The position numbers were made by a program, and so were the translations under genes. From assembly GCA_020850695.1 (NCBI GenBank), contig JADZEF010000081.1:1-64000 (forward strand): a stretch of DNA of 64,000 nucleotides, read 5' to 3'. Positions 45,476-53,193 of the stretch are shown here, piece by piece. Numbering within the stretch: position 1 is the stretch's first letter; every line of letters starts with the position of its first letter. Below the pieces are notes generated by a model, which did no database searches, was not told the DNA's origin, and saw only the letters and a list, made by a program, of their open reading frames with translations. This DNA comes from Planctomycetaceae bacterium. Its GTDB lineage: Bacteria; Planctomycetota; Planctomycetia; Planctomycetales; Planctomycetaceae.

Positions 45476-46867
45476 ATGGCTTCCGATCGCGACCACACTC
45501 CCGTTCCCCCCGTCGGCCTGAACGAACCGCCGACGCGCGTCCGGTATGGCGTCCTGTTCTTCCTGTGCTCGATGGCGATGCTGCTCTACATCGATCGCTC
45601 GTGCATCGGTGTGGCGGCCGTCACGATGCGGAAGGACCTCGACCTGCAGGAAGAACGCTGGAGTCTGGTGCTGAATGCGTTCGCGCTGGCCTACAGCCTC
45701 TTTGAAGTTCCGACGGGGCACTGGGGCGACCGTTACGGCTCGCGGGGCGTCATCACCCGGATTGTCATCTTCTGGTCGATCTTCACCGCCCTGACCGGCG
45801 CGGCGACCGGACTCTACTCGCTGATCCTGATCCGGTTCCTCTTCGGCGCCGGTGAAGCGGGAGCATTCCCGAATGCCGCACTCGTTCTGACGAAATGGTT
45901 TCCCGTCGAACACCGGGGCCGCGTCCGCGGCATGATCACGACGGTTTCGATGCTCGGCGCGGCCGCAGCCCCGCTCGTCGCCACCAAGCTGATGAAGGTG
46001 TTCGGGTGGCGGCAGATGTTCGGAATCCTCGGCATCGTCGGAGCGATCTGGGCGGCGTTGTTCTATTGGTGGTTCCGGGACCGTCCGTCGGAGCATCCGG
46101 GCTGCAACGAGGCGGAACGAAGACTGATTAATCCTCATGGGGGCGAGGCATCGACGGCCTCCAGCCACGCCCATGAACCGATTCCCTGGGGAATCGTCCT
46201 GACGAGCCCCAACGTGTGGTTTCTGGGCACCATCATGATGGTCTCGGCGACCTACTTCTATCTGCAGTTCCAGTGGTATCCCACCTACCTGGCCCAGGCG
46301 CGAGGCGTCGATCAGGACACGTCCGCCTGGATGAACATGGTCGTCATGCTGGGCGGGGCGGCCGGTTGCGTCCTGGGCGGAGTGATGACCGACATCATCG
46401 TCAGCCGGACGGACGAGCGCAAATGGAGCCGGCGACTTTATGGGGGAACGCTCGTCCTTCTCTCCAGCCTGTCCGTCTCCACGGTCGCGCTCACGGACGA
46501 GCCTTGGATCGGAGCGGTCGGGAGTTCGTTGGCGCTGATGTTTCTGCAGATGTCGATGCCCACCTGGTGGACTGTCGTAGCCGAAATCAGCGGTCGTCAC
46601 GGAGCGTCCATGTGGGGGCTGATGAACTCCATGGGAGGCATCGGCGTGATGGGTTCGACGCAGCTGATCGGATGGTACATCCAGAGCCGCAAAGCGGCGG
46701 GGTACTCTGGCCGCGATGCGTTCGACTCGCTCTACCTGATGATGGCGGGATTGTTCCTCGTCGGCGTCTGCCTGTGGCTGTTCATCGATCCGACCCGCTC
46801 CGTCGTCGAACGGTCGGCAACCGCAGAGGAAAAGTCGACTGTCGAACACGACGAACTTCCGGGCTGA
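45476..46867 (+). CDS. MFS transporter, anion:cation symporter type
   Basis: A 463-residue major facilitator with twelve predicted helices. YIDRSCIGVAAVTM in helix 1 and GDRYGSRGVI in loop 2-3 match the ACS family pattern that includes hexuronate and glucarate transporters. FLFGAGEAGAFPNAALVLTKW and FPVEHRGRVRGM are typical. A cytoplasmic His/Ser-rich loop (NPHGGEASTASSHAHEP) separates the two halves. ACS members import organic anions with protons or Na+. No catabolic operon is beside it; the LarA-like protein at 6.3 kb is too far to link. The gene is followed 8 bases later by a DUF167 gene. Confidence 0.88.
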   Translation: MASDRDHTPVPPVGLNEPPTRVRYGVLFFLCSMAMLLYIDRSCIGVAAVTMRKDLDLQEERWSLVLNAFALAYSLFEVPTGHWGDRYGSRGVITRIVIFWSIFTALTGAATGLYSLILIRFLFGAGEAGAFPNAALVLTKWFPVEHRGRVRGMITTVSMLGAAAAPLVATKLMKVFGWRQMFGILGIVGAIWAALFYWWFRDRPSEHPGCNEAERRLINPHGGEASTASSHAHEPIPWGIVLTSPNVWFLGTIMMVSATYFYLQFQWYPTYLAQARGVDQDTSAWMNMVVMLGGAAGCVLGGVMTDIIVSRTDERKWSRRLYGGTLVLLSSLSVSTVALTDEPWIGAVGSSLALMFLQMSMPTWWTVVAEISGRHGASMWGLMNSMGGIGVMGSTQLIGWYIQSRKAAGYSGRDAFDSLYLMMAGLFLVGVCLWLFIDPTRSVVERSATAEEKSTVEHDELPG

Positions 46868-46875
46868 GGCATGCG

Positions 46876-47190
46876 ATGATTTCCCTCGAAGAACGCTCTG
46901 GCGGCGTCCTTATTCCGGTGCAGGCCCAGCCGAAGGCGCGGCGGCAGGGGGTCGTCGGCGAGCATGCGGGACGGCTCAAGGTGGCGGTCACCGCTCCGCC
47001 CGACAAAGGGAAGGCGAACGAGGCTCTCGTCGAAGTGCTGGCCGAGGCCTTGGGCGTGAAGCGCGGACAGGTCGAACTGGCCAGCGGAGCGACCAGCACG
47101 GCCAAGACCTTTCTGGTGACGGGCGTCGCGCGGGACGAATTGTCGCGGCGAATCGCGGACCTCCTGAGACCCGAGTCCGAAGCCGGATAA
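46876..47190 (+). CDS. YggU-like DUF167 (UPF0235) protein
   Basis: A 104-residue protein of the DUF167 family: LIPVQAQPKARRQGVVGEHA, then LKVAVTAPPDKGKANEALVEVLAEAL and VELASGATSTAKTFLVTG. These match YggU-type proteins, whose function is unknown. ATG 46876 is preceded by GAGG. It starts 8 bases after the MFS stop, so the two are likely co-transcribed. Small cytoplasmic protein. Confidence 0.88.
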   Translation: MISLEERSGGVLIPVQAQPKARRQGVVGEHAGRLKVAVTAPPDKGKANEALVEVLAEALGVKRGQVELASGATSTAKTFLVTGVARDELSRRIADLLRPESEAG

Positions 47191-47283
47191 GCCGCTCATT
47201 GTGAATGGCGAGTTCCCGCGGCGTCTGTCAGAATGCCTCTCCGGAGACGGAGTTCCGTTCAGCGCCCACACTCCGGACATCCC

Positions 47284-48324
47284 ATGAACTCGCCGCTCCC
47301 TCCCCTCGAAGCACCGACCCAATCCGCGATGCCAGAAGCCATGAATCCCTCGCCGGACCGCGTCTACATCGGATTCGACCTGGGCGGCACCAAGATGATG
47401 GCGGCCGTGTTCGATGCGGAGTTCAATATCCTCTCGCGCCGTCGCCGCAAGACTCGCGGCAACGAAGGACAGAAGGCGGGGCTCGAACGCATCGGCGAGA
47501 CAATCGACCTCGCCCTCGAGGAAGCCAAGGTCACGCACGACCGCCTCGCCGCCATCGGCGTCGGTTGTCCCGGCCCGCTCGACCTCGACAAGGGAATCAT
47601 CTTCGACGCCCCGAATCTCGGCTGGAAAAACGTCGCGATCCGCGAGTTTCTCGAGAAACGGTACAACAGCCCCGCCCGCATCGCCAATGACGTCGATGCC
47701 GGAGTTTATGGCGAATACAGCTTCGGCGCCGGCAAAGGAGCGCGGTGCGTCCTGGGGGTCTTCCCCGGCACGGGAATCGGCGGCGGCTGTGTCTATGAAG
47801 GCAAGATCATCCGCGGCACCAAGAGCTCGTGCATGGAGATCGGCCACGTCCAGGTGCTGCGGGATGGCCCGCGGTGCGGGTGCGGATTGCGCGGGTGCGT
47901 GGAGGGCGTGGCCAGCCGACTGGCCATTTCCGCGGCTGCTGCGGCGGCCGTCTATCGCGGCCAGGCCCCCAAGCTCGCGGCCCTGGTCGGAACCGATCTG
48001 AAAGAGATCCGCAGCAGCGCGCTGGCCGAAGCCATCAAGGAGGGAGACACGGTCATTGAGGAAATCATCAAAGACGCCTGCAAGCACATCGGCGTGGCGG
48101 TTGGAGCCGTGATCCACCTTCTCTCTCCAGACGTCATCGTGCTGGGGGGTGGTCTGGTCGAGGCCATGCCCAAACTGTTTGTCGGCGAAGTCAAGGATGC
48201 CGCTCGCAAGAATGTCATGGACACCTATCGAGACACCTTCAAGGTCGTGGCCGCGAAGCTCGGCGACGACGCCACGGCTCTGGGGGCCGCCGCCTGGGCG
48301 GTCGCGTCCCTTCAGCCGGCCTAG
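47284..48324 (+). CDS. ROK family sugar kinase (glucokinase-like)
   Basis: A 346-residue ROK kinase. GFDLGGTKMMAAVFD is the N-terminal phosphate loop, GVGCPGPLDLDKG the sugar-proximal strand, and PARIANDVDAGVYGEY includes the catalytic Asp (NDV). The zinc motif is GHVQVLRDGPRCGCGLRGCVEG, with the H-x-CxCGxxGC pattern. VIVLGGGLVEA closes the ATP site. ROK proteins phosphorylate glucose or amino sugars in the cytoplasm. The C-terminal ~110 residues are longer than in E. coli NagK. ATG 47284 was chosen over one at 47233. No repressor-type DNA-binding domain is present, so it is an enzyme rather than a ROK regulator. Confidence 0.9.
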   Translation: MNSPLPPLEAPTQSAMPEAMNPSPDRVYIGFDLGGTKMMAAVFDAEFNILSRRRRKTRGNEGQKAGLERIGETIDLALEEAKVTHDRLAAIGVGCPGPLDLDKGIIFDAPNLGWKNVAIREFLEKRYNSPARIANDVDAGVYGEYSFGAGKGARCVLGVFPGTGIGGGCVYEGKIIRGTKSSCMEIGHVQVLRDGPRCGCGLRGCVEGVASRLAISAAAAAAVYRGQAPKLAALVGTDLKEIRSSALAEAIKEGDTVIEEIIKDACKHIGVAVGAVIHLLSPDVIVLGGGLVEAMPKLFVGEVKDAARKNVMDTYRDTFKVVAAKLGDDATALGAAAWAVASLQPA

Positions 48325-48325
48325 G

Positions 48326-48349
48326 TCGCTTGCGGGTTCGCAATGCCTT
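48326..48349. repeat. Copy of the 11681-type repeat motif
   Basis: These 24 bases match 11681-11704 with one difference in the first 20. They directly follow the ROK kinase stop codon. No inverted partner is seen here, so it is a solitary half of the palindrome. Confidence 0.7.
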
Positions 48350-48390
48350 CGTGATCTGACATTTCAGCACCCCTCGCGGACACTCGTCCC

Positions 48391-49977
48391 GTGACCACCG
48401 GCTCCTCACTCGCACCGCAGCGCCCCGAAGCCACGCCTGCCGTCCGCCCGGTGGCCGTCATCGACATCGGCACCACCGCCATCCGCATGGCGATTGCCGA
48501 GATTGACGCCAAGGGGGAAGTGCGGCAGATCGACGCGCTTTCGCAGGCGGTGAACCTCGGAAAGGATTCGTTCACGCGCGGTTACATCGAAAAGACGACG
48601 GTCGAGGAATGCGTGCGTGTGCTCAAGAGCTACCGCCGGCTGCTCGAGGAATACCAGATCGTTTCGCCCGAGCAGATCCGCGTCGTCGCGACCAGTGCGG
48701 TCCGCGAGGCCGCCAACCGCCTTCACTTCGTCGACCGGATTTTCATCGCCACCGGCCTCGTCGTCGAAACGCTCGACGAAGCCGAGGCCAACCGCATTAC
48801 CTACCTCGGCGCCCAACCCTACCTGAGGGCCCAGCCAGAAACTCTCGGACCGCGGACCATCGTCGTGGAAGTCGGCGGCGGCACCACCGAACTGCTGCTC
48901 GTCCAGCACGAGAACGTCTCCTACTCGCACACGTTCCGGCTCGGCTCGCTCCGCATGCAGCAGCAGTTCCATGCGTTCCGCGGCAGCGCCGACAAGCTGC
49001 GGTCGATCATGGAAAACCAGATCGATCAGATCGTCGACCAGGTGTTGCGCAGCATCCCGCCCGAAAGCGGCACGCAGATGATGGCCCTTGGCGGGGACGT
49101 CCGGTTCGCCGCGTCGCAGCTCCTCGAAGGCTGGGTGCCTGACCACATGGGGCAAATCTCCGTTCCGGCCTTGGAACGCTTCGCCAACCGCATGCTGCAG
49201 TTGTCGGTCGACGAGATCGCCCACAAGTTTCACATCCCGTTCCCCGACGCGGAGACGCTCGGCCCCGCGCTCCTCACCTATGTCAAGCTCGCCAAGGCGT
49301 ACAAGCTCGACCACCTGCTGGTGACGAACATCAATCTGCGGGACGGCCTCCTGAAGGAGATGGCGATCCGCGACGCGTGGACCGACGAGTTCCGCGACCA
49401 GATTCTCCGTTCGGCGGCCGACCTCGGCCGCAAGTTTCACTTCGACGAGCGACACGCCCGGCACGTCTCCGACCTCTGCCGCACGCTGTTCCACGCCTTG
49501 CAGGCCGAACACCAGCTTGGGCCACGGCAGGAACTCATCCTTCAGACGGCCGCTCTGCTTCACGAAATCGGCCTGTACATCGGCCTCAGCAGTCACCACA
49601 AGCATTCGATGTACCTCATCCTGCACAGCGAGCTGTTCGGGCTGGGGCATCGCGACGTCCGGCTGGTGGCGCTGGTGGCTCGCTACCATCGCCGCGCTTC
49701 GCCGAAACCGACGCACCCGCTTTACAACAACCTCGACCGCGAGGGGCGCGTCATTGTCGCCAAGCTGGCGTCCCTGCTGCGCGTGGCCGACGCCCTCGAT
49801 CACTCTCACTCGGGCCGCATCCAGGAAATCCGTTGCCACCGCGAGAGCAACCAGCTCGTCATCACGGTCCCGCGGATCCAGGACCTGGCCCTTGAACAAC
49901 TCGCCCTCAAGCAGAAGGGTCCGCTGTTCGAAGAAACGTTCGGCCTGAAGGTCCTCCTGCGGAAAGGTCGCGGGTAG
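48391..49977 (+). CDS. Ppx/GppA-family phosphatase with HD-like C-terminal domain
   Basis: A 528-residue protein beginning at GTG 48391. Residues 20-320 form the Ppx/GppA actin-like fold: VAVIDIGTTAIRMAIAEID, RVVATSAVREAANRL, then IVVEVGGGTTELLLVQHENV. The C-terminal part (about 335-520) is HD-like, with LLHEIGLYIGLSSHHKHSMY and LVALVARYHRRASP. Related enzymes hydrolyse polyphosphate or the pppGpp 5'-phosphate. The long two-domain form resembles E. coli Ppx. Which substrate it prefers cannot be told. A single gene, with repeats in the next gap. Confidence 0.9.
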   Translation: MTTGSSLAPQRPEATPAVRPVAVIDIGTTAIRMAIAEIDAKGEVRQIDALSQAVNLGKDSFTRGYIEKTTVEECVRVLKSYRRLLEEYQIVSPEQIRVVATSAVREAANRLHFVDRIFIATGLVVETLDEAEANRITYLGAQPYLRAQPETLGPRTIVVEVGGGTTELLLVQHENVSYSHTFRLGSLRMQQQFHAFRGSADKLRSIMENQIDQIVDQVLRSIPPESGTQMMALGGDVRFAASQLLEGWVPDHMGQISVPALERFANRMLQLSVDEIAHKFHIPFPDAETLGPALLTYVKLAKAYKLDHLLVTNINLRDGLLKEMAIRDAWTDEFRDQILRSAADLGRKFHFDERHARHVSDLCRTLFHALQAEHQLGPRQELILQTAALLHEIGLYIGLSSHHKHSMYLILHSELFGLGHRDVRLVALVARYHRRASPKPTHPLYNNLDREGRVIVAKLASLLRVADALDHSHSGRIQEIRCHRESNQLVITVPRIQDLALEQLALKQKGPLFEETFGLKVLLRKGRG

Positions 49978-50353
49978 AATCCTCGCGGCCGTGGAATGAT
50001 CAACGGTCATGGTGGACGCGATCTGAAAGCAGAAGAAGATTCACGAGTTGGGAATAAGGAACCCAGTAAGGCAGGAAAAAGGCAGGGAAGGTTGAAATGC
50101 CGAAGTCCAGGAACCGGAGGCCGTGCGCTGGAATGCCTCTTCTTTCCCGGTCTTTTTCCTGCCTTCCTGGGTTCCTTATTAAGACCCTCTTTCTGAAAAG
50201 CGTCCTCAAAGAGCGATCCGGCGAAGCGATGTCACCGCAATTGCGTTCATTCGGCTGAATCATCATCATTCGGTCGAACCTTCGCGGTCGTTGCAGAGTC
50301 CGCTCCTCAACGCTGATTCACTCATCGCTTCACCGCTTCCGAGCGGTTCCGTC
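49978..50353. other. Intergenic region before proB
   Basis: No protein-like frame except shadows of the long palindrome at 50053-50180. The remainder (50190-50350) contains CATCATCATTCGG-type short repeats and should hold the proB promoter. Confidence 0.4.
50053..50180. repeat. Long imperfect palindrome, 28-37 bp arms
   Basis: 50053-50080 and 50153-50180 are inverted complements at 27 of 28 positions. Including weaker inner pairs, arms reach 37 bp (50053-50089 with 50144-50180) around a 54-base loop. Arms are purine-rich on one strand. No T-run follows closely, so it is more likely a mobile or structural repeat than a terminator. Confidence 0.85.
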
Positions 50354-51502
50354 ATGTCGCAAGAGACGTCCAAGTCCACCCGCCGCGCCATCGTCGACGC
50401 CGCCCGCACCGTCGTCATCAAGGTCGGCACCAACGCCCTGTCGCGCGAGGATGACACGCTCGACGTCGACCGCATCGCGTCGCTCTGCGAGCAGGTGCAC
50501 CTCGTGCGGGAGTCGGGAAGAAACGTCGTTGTCGTCTCGAGCGGAGCCATCGGGGCTGGCATCGGGCTGCTCAAACTGAAGGAACGTCCGAAAGACCTGC
50601 CGCACCTGCAGGCGGCCGCAGCGACCGGCCAGGCGCATCTCATCCGCGTCTACGACGACTGCTTCAAGAAGCACGGCTGCCACGCCGCCCAGGTGCTGCT
50701 CACGGCGAACGACTTCCGGCACCGCTCGCGGTACCTCAACGTGCGGAACACACTGACGACGCTTTTTGAGTACGGAGCGGTGCCGATCGTCAACGAGAAC
50801 GACACGGTGAGCGTGGCGGAGATCAAATTCGGCGACAACGATCAATTGGCGGCGATGGTGGCCAACCTGTTCGACGGGGCGCTGCTCATCATCCTGAGCG
50901 TCGTCGACGGACTGCTCGACGGCCATCCTTCGGATCCGGCCAGCCGCGTCATTCCGCTCGTGCGGGAATGGGATGATTCACTCGGGAAGCTCGCAGCTCC
51001 CGTTCGCAGCGCCCGCGGTTCCGGCGGAATGCAGTCAAAGCTCTCGGCGGTCCGCACCGCGACCGACGTCGGGCACGACGTCGTCATCGCGAACGGGACG
51101 CGTCCCAACGTCATCGCCGATCTGCTCGCGGGCGAAGAAGTCGGAACGCTGTTCCTCGCGCATCCGCGGAAGGTCCCCGCATGGAAGCGATGGATCGGTT
51201 ACACGGTGAAGCCGCGGGGCCGGCTGGTCATCGATGAAGGCGCGCGGCGGGCGATCGTCGAGCGCGGCAAGTCGCTCCTGCCCGTCGGCATCCGCAGCGT
51301 CGAAGGACACTTCAGCCGGGGCGAACTCGTGTCACTCGTCGATCTTCAAGGCATCGAGGTCGCCCGCGGGCTCTGCAATTACGACGCGCGCGACACGCGA
51401 CTCGTCGCCGGAAAAAAAAGGGACGACCTGGCCGGCACGCTCGGAACCGAAACGACCGAAGAGCTGATCCATCGAGACAATCTCGTGGTCCTCGTGCAAT
51501 GA
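50354..51502 (+). CDS. proB: Glutamate 5-kinase
   Basis: A 382-residue enzyme phosphorylating glutamate in the first step of proline synthesis. The kinase domain has VVIKVGTNALSRED, VVVVSSGAIGAGIGLL and GAVPIVNENDTVSVAEIKFG with DNDQLAAMVANLFDG. GSGGMQSKLSAVRTATDVGH is the substrate loop. The C-terminal PUA domain (about 285-382) is complete (GRLVIDEGARRAIVERG, then RGLCNYDARD). ATG 50354 was preferred over one at 50291, since homology starts at RRAIVDAARTVVIKVG. proA is not adjacent. The lysine-rich KKRDD near the end is usual. Confidence 0.94.
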   Translation: MSQETSKSTRRAIVDAARTVVIKVGTNALSREDDTLDVDRIASLCEQVHLVRESGRNVVVVSSGAIGAGIGLLKLKERPKDLPHLQAAAATGQAHLIRVYDDCFKKHGCHAAQVLLTANDFRHRSRYLNVRNTLTTLFEYGAVPIVNENDTVSVAEIKFGDNDQLAAMVANLFDGALLIILSVVDGLLDGHPSDPASRVIPLVREWDDSLGKLAAPVRSARGSGGMQSKLSAVRTATDVGHDVVIANGTRPNVIADLLAGEEVGTLFLAHPRKVPAWKRWIGYTVKPRGRLVIDEGARRAIVERGKSLLPVGIRSVEGHFSRGELVSLVDLQGIEVARGLCNYDARDTRLVAGKKRDDLAGTLGTETTEELIHRDNLVVLVQ

Positions 51503-51687
51503 ACCGATGGATTCCGCGGAGTCAATCAAATTCCTGCTTTGATGCGCGGTCACGCACAAGTTTGTTGAATCGAAAAATCGTTGAACGGGACTTTCCACGT
51601 TCGCGGACTTGTGCTTAGAATCGATTTCATGGGACCGCCTGAGGTGACAGGCGGAAGATGATTCGTACGCTTCGGGAAGGATGCGCG

Positions 51688-51987
51688 ATGTTGCACTTTT
51701 CGTGCGATCTGTGCGGCAAGCAGCTTGAGGATCGCCGATATGTCGTCAAGCTCGACGTGTTTCCGGCATTCGACCCGGAAGGCATTGACGAAGAAGATCT
51801 CGACGCCGACCACCTCCAGGAAATCGCCGAAGTCCTCGACGAGATGGATGCGACCGGCTGCCGCGATCTGGAAGACTGCGGGACGAAGTCGCTCCGCTAC
51901 GATCTCTGCCCGAATTGTCATCGGCAATTCCTGAAGGATCCGCTCGGCCGCGATCGCAAGCGCCGGCTCAACTTCAGCGAGAACTGA
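51688..51987 (+). CDS. Small acidic zinc-finger-like protein, unknown
   Basis: A 99-residue protein starting at ATG 51688, with AAGG 8 bases upstream. CDLCGKQLEDRRYVVKL at the start and LCPNCHRQFLKDPLG near the end supply two CxxC pairs, probably one zinc site. The middle is very acidic (DPEGIDEEDLDADHLQEI). No signal or membrane segment. It resembles small planctomycete proteins of unknown role. It precedes the nuclease gene by 43 bases on the same strand and may be co-transcribed with it. Confidence 0.65.
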   Translation: MLHFSCDLCGKQLEDRRYVVKLDVFPAFDPEGIDEEDLDADHLQEIAEVLDEMDATGCRDLEDCGTKSLRYDLCPNCHRQFLKDPLGRDRKRRLNFSEN

Positions 51988-52030
51988 GCGTCGCGGCCTC
52001 TGACGGTTTTCTTCCGTCGCCACGAATCCC

Positions 52031-52546
52031 ATGCTCGGCCGTCTCTCTTTTCGCCTGGCCGCCATCATTCCCGCGGCCATCCTGCTGCTGACGTCGTATC
52101 GCGTTTACCAGGCGGCCACGCGTCCCGCCCCGTTCGACTTCAACGCCGACCGCCCTTACCGAGTCGAACGGGTGATCGATGGCGACACGCTCATCGTGGA
52201 GGGAGGCCACCGCATCCGGTTGCTGGGGGTCAACACCCCCGAGACGAAGCACCCCACCAAGCCAGTGGAAGCCCTCGGAGCCGAGGCGTCCGAGTTCACA
52301 CGGAACTTCGTTCGAGGCGGCGAGGTTCAACTGCAATTCGACCGCGAACGTCGCGATGCCGCGCACCGCGTCCTGGCCTACGTGTCGGTCGATGGACGCG
52401 TCTTGAATGAAGAGCTGATTCGCGCCGGATTCAGCCGCGCGGAAACGCGCTTCCCCTACAGCGAGTCGATGAAGCGCCGCTTCCAGAAGATTGAAGAGGA
52501 AGCTCGTACCGCACACCGAGGAATCTGGGCGCCCGCCGCACCATAG
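52031..52546 (+). CDS. Membrane-anchored staphylococcal-nuclease-like (SNase) protein
   Basis: A 171-residue protein. Residues 5-22 are a signal anchor (LSFRLAAIIPAAILLLTS). The SNase domain follows: VIDGDTLIVEGGHRIRLLG, then VNTPETKHPTKPVE and EALGAEASEFTRN, strikingly like S. aureus nuclease. D52, R63, T69, E71 and R113 match Asp21, Arg35, Thr41, Glu43 and Arg87. The calcium-binding Asp40 is N68. The protein should act outside the cytoplasm on DNA or RNA. It is followed by a convergent tag gene. Whether the Asn change lowers activity is unknown. Confidence 0.88.
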   Translation: MLGRLSFRLAAIIPAAILLLTSYRVYQAATRPAPFDFNADRPYRVERVIDGDTLIVEGGHRIRLLGVNTPETKHPTKPVEALGAEASEFTRNFVRGGEVQLQFDRERRDAAHRVLAYVSVDGRVLNEELIRAGFSRAETRFPYSESMKRRFQKIEEEARTAHRGIWAPAAP

Positions 52547-52572
52547 GCGATCATCCCCACCGCCCGGTCGAG

Positions 52573-53172
52573 TTACTTCTTCGCACGCCTCGGCTTCAAT
52601 TCGGTGTGCCGGAAGCAATCGACCAGATGGTCGTTGACCATTCCGACGGCCTGCATGAAGGCGTAGCAGATCGTACTGCCCACGAACCGAAATCCGCGCC
52701 GCTTGAGATCCTTGCTCAGCGCATCGGACTCGGCCGTCTTTGCCGGAACGTCTTTCAGCGACTTCCGCACGTTCTGGATCGGCGTCCCGTCGACGAAGCC
52801 CCAGACGTAGGCATCAAACGAGCCGAATTCGTCCTGCACGTTCAGGAACGCCTTCGCGCTGTCGACGGCCGACTCAATCTTCAGCTTGTTCCGGACGATG
52901 CCCGAGTCGGCCATCAGCTTCTGACGCTTGCGGGCGTCGTACTTCGCCACCACCGCAGGATCGAAATGATCGAACGCTTCGCGATAACCTTCGCGCTTCT
53001 TGAGGATTGTCGCCCAGCTCAACCCCGCCTGCGCCGCCTCGAGGATCAACATCTCGAACAGCAATCGATCGTCGTGGACGGGAACGCCCCACTCGGTGTC
53101 GTGGTAAGCGATGTATTCTTCGCCCCGCGCCCAGGGGCAGCGGCCGCGGGAGTCCGAGGGTTCACTGGCCAC
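52573..53172 (-). CDS. tag: DNA-3-methyladenine glycosylase I
   Basis: A 199-residue enzyme of standard Tag length that removes 3-methyladenine from DNA. RCPWARGEEYIAYHDTEWGVP carries the N-terminal zinc and active-site motif (C-P-W, H-D-x-E-W-G). LFEMLILEAAQAGLSWATIL, then FVGSTICYAFMQAVGMVNDH, contains the conserved Tyr/His region, ending with CFRHTEL. Single cytoplasmic repair enzyme, convergent with the nuclease gene. No ada or alkB gene is adjacent. Confidence 0.94.
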   Translation of the reverse strand: MASEPSDSRGRCPWARGEEYIAYHDTEWGVPVHDDRLLFEMLILEAAQAGLSWATILKKREGYREAFDHFDPAVVAKYDARKRQKLMADSGIVRNKLKIESAVDSAKAFLNVQDEFGSFDAYVWGFVDGTPIQNVRKSLKDVPAKTAESDALSKDLKRRGFRFVGSTICYAFMQAVGMVNDHLVDCFRHTELKPRRAKK

Positions 53173-53193
53173 GCCTGAAAGACTCCTCGTTGA

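Noticed and set aside
48406-50010. 534-codon minus-strand frame opposite Ppx/GppA
   Set aside because: No motifs; Ppx motifs are clear on the plus strand.
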